DNA of 64,000 bases from Agarophyton chilense. Taxonomy: Eukaryota; Rhodophyta; Florideophyceae; Gracilariales; Gracilariaceae. Below, in pieces: positions 62,301-64,000 of the stretch (position 1 is the first letter of the stretch; every line of letters starts with the position of its first letter). Location: contig JARGXX010000117.1 of assembly GCA_030374765.1 (NCBI GenBank), positions 682,001-746,000 of the forward strand. The letters are read 5' to 3'. The notes beneath the pieces were generated by a model. It was not told the origin of the DNA and made no database searches. It was given only the letters and a program-made list of their open reading frames with translations. The translations under genes and the position numbers were made by a program.

Positions 62301-64000
62301 TTGAACAGATTCTACTCGACAAGATGAAATTGGCCATTGCCAATAATACGTACAGACTTGCGGGCATGTCTCAAAACAGCCCCGAGCACCAGGAGCGGCT
62401 CGTAAAAGGAACTGGCCTCCGAGCTCTGATCAGGATGCGGAAAGCAATGGCATATGCTTCTGCTGAAGCAGCCATCCGCGATGGTCAAAACTTCTCACGG
62501 CATTATCCTACTCCAAGCGCTGTATTAACTTCCGCGGTTGTATCTCTGCGTGGCATCAACTCCCGTCATCCATCATATGTTCTTAAGGCTTTATTCTCTG
62601 TTATTTTGGAAGATTCTTCTCGAGCACTGAGTGCCGCAAGTAAGCTGGGTGATATCTGGCTTCCAGAAGAAGAATCGAGAGAACAAAATAGTGCTAGTGT
62701 GTCGCATGATGGAGAACCGTTGGAAAGTGAACCGATAGGCTGTTCAAAACTTCGGGATGACTTGAAGATGTGCATCAAAATACTTCGACTTGATATTGTT
62801 ATGTTAAATGGGCTCCTCCGCGGAGCTCTCGGGTCGACAACAATTATCTGGGGCAGCTGTGGAGGCGCAGAAGTTGCGGCCGTAATCTCTACTGTTGAAA
62901 GAGCTGCAAGATATCATCTTGCAAGGGCGTATACCGGCCTAGTTCTTAGTGCCCCCGACGGAGACCTCACTATTGCCGCCGTAACAGCTGCAGCAAATCC
63001 GGCAATGAAACATCTTCAACCCTCTTCTGTAAATAGATATGTTGGGAACGTGGAAAAGCTTTTTGGTATGGCGGTATCCAAGAGCAAGAAATTCGAAGAA
63101 GCGTGCAAGAACTTCCCTGTGCCTCCGCAGCCGAAGACGTCCTATCGTCAAAGAGTGAAAGGCATGGCGTGGCATTTAGTAACATATGCTGTTGCTGCTC
63201 AGAATCTGTACTTGACTCTCTCCAAGGGGCTATCTCATACCCTTCGTCGAAATGCGAGAAGCTCGGTTACGTGCGCTGCACGGGCAAGATCTCTATCGGC
63301 AACGATCGGACGTATATTCGTGCTTCACCTTAAAGCCGCTGAGCCTCTGTGGCAAGTCTATGTCGCCAACATGGGACAGACCGGAATTGTGGCTGCATGG
63401 GACTATATACGTGGCGTGCTTATTGAAATCAAAGGAGCTATCTTCGACGAGCATCGACGAGGAACGCAGTCAATGATATTGAAGGCATTTTTTGAGGCTG
63501 GAGGCTTTGAAGTACTGCTTTCCGTAACGAAACCGATGGAAATTGCGAAGGTGGTAGCCAAAGGACTCGGGGAAGGGCTTGAGCTGCCTGACATACGTGA
63601 AGCGCTCAATCGCAATTCTGGAGACGATCCTATCACAACAAGTTCGTACATTCTTGCTCTCGCAGAAGTCTTACCTTCCCTGCACGTTAAAAATCAGTTG
63701 GGGTCTCGCGAGACGGCTGTTGCCACGGAATCGCCAGAACACGACAAAAATGAAATGGAGATGTCCTCTGACTCTGTGACAAATCAAGCAAAGGGCATAG
63801 CCAAGATTGCTGTCACTGATTCGAATACTGGTCCAGACGTGCCATCAAAAACTTCTGACGAGACGCTTTGTGCCCTTTTGCGAGACGAAAAAGCGTTAAG
63901 TCAGCTTCGGTGCCAGGTTAAAGAGCTGCGCTCATTGAGTCTGAACGCCCATATCCGTTTTTCAGTGCAGAAGGTGGCATCGGATGTTTGGAATTCGTTT
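59305..64000 (+). CDS. HUWE1: HUWE1/TOM1/UPL-type giant HECT E3 ubiquitin ligase, N-terminal part
   Basis: Exon 1 (59305-59340) encodes MVLVKPRRPLVP and ends at GTACGT. The intron is 59341-59500, ending TTCTTTACAG. Exon 2 starts in phase at 59501 and stays open to the window edge, giving about 1,512 residues; the HECT domain must lie beyond. Matches to the DUF908/DUF913 N-terminus are LTNWYMVLNRFDELLERY, VYNSVEHLTALLA, SNGWGGRERGLGLVECC (WGGxExGxGLxECC in animals and yeast), REQNGLNLLADRIAAE, and a long stretch from LPHALRKVMGQPFHYGGSLF through PDLLAALCLAPKARD to IGNGLDELVRHVEAL that aligns well with human HUWE1. Such ligases ubiquitinate histones, ribosomal proteins and stress regulators. 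A short poly-Thr/Ala insert occurs near 62210-62240. Confidence 0.92.
59341..59500 (+). other. Intron 1 of the HECT ligase gene
   Basis: 160 nt, GTACGT donor and TTCTTTACAG acceptor, pyrimidine-rich near its 3' end; joins two exons in phase 0 between family-like sequences. Confidence 0.75.

Noticed and set aside
1-64000. tRNA or rRNA genes
   Set aside because: I found no convincing A/B-box tRNA or rRNA segment by reading; a tRNAscan-SE and Rfam run would settle it.

Overview
The window looks like nuclear DNA of a photosynthetic eukaryote, most likely a red alga. The evidence is a PBX-like TALE homeodomain of the kind described in red algae, a TamB/TIC236-like plastid-envelope protein fragment, an organelle-type isoleucyl-tRNA synthetase with a transit-like N-terminus, few and short introns (two inferred), and many chromodomain Ty3/gypsy retrotransposons. 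The species cannot be named from the sequence.

Layout. (1) 1-5.65 kb is a tight, very GC-rich cluster on the + strand: the 3' end of a TIC236/TamB-like gene, a TALE homeodomain factor, a TRM7/FTSJ1 tRNA 2'-O-methyltransferase and a bZIP factor with an apparent frameshift in a C11 run. Homopolymeric amino-acid runs and microsatellites fill these genes and the gaps between them. (2) 5.65-48.5 kb is a repeat-rich accessory region. It holds a decayed Helitron RepHel gene (8.9-13.9 kb, - strand) with subterminal 120-bp repeats; a Tnp2/CACTA-like transposase pseudogene (15.5-17.5 kb); a full Ty3/gypsy element with 667-bp LTRs (element 1, 18518-29166, + strand); a decayed YqaJ-like nuclease gene with a transposase-like tail (31.6-33.3 kb); a solo LTR of the element 1 family (33578-34230); and a second Ty3/gypsy element with about 886-bp LTRs and a perfect 5-bp target duplication (element 2, 36131-47247, - strand). 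(3) 48.6-64 kb is an ordinary gene block: a chondroitin-synthase-type glycosyltransferase, KIN17, organellar IleRS, a small spliced gene for mitochondrial ATP synthase epsilon, a neutral-ceramidase-like protein, and the N-terminal 1.5 kilo-residues of a HUWE1/TOM1/UPL-type HECT ubiquitin ligase running off the end.

The strongest candidate for something undescribed is an antisense gene carried by both Ty3/gypsy elements. In each, a reading frame of about 560-620 codons starts next to the 3' LTR and runs against gag-pol, ending 210-270 bp from the end of pol. The two antisense proteins are collinear homologues over most of their length although the elements belong to different LTR families, so the gene appears to be an old, retained component of the lineage. 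I recognise no known domain in it.

Nearly all mobile-element genes here are broken. Both retrotransposons carry nonsense codons, and element 2 also has frameshifts and a lost integrase catalytic Asp. Element 1 has nearly identical LTRs (about a dozen differences in 667 bp) yet about ten stops, which suggests it was mobilised in trans when already defective.
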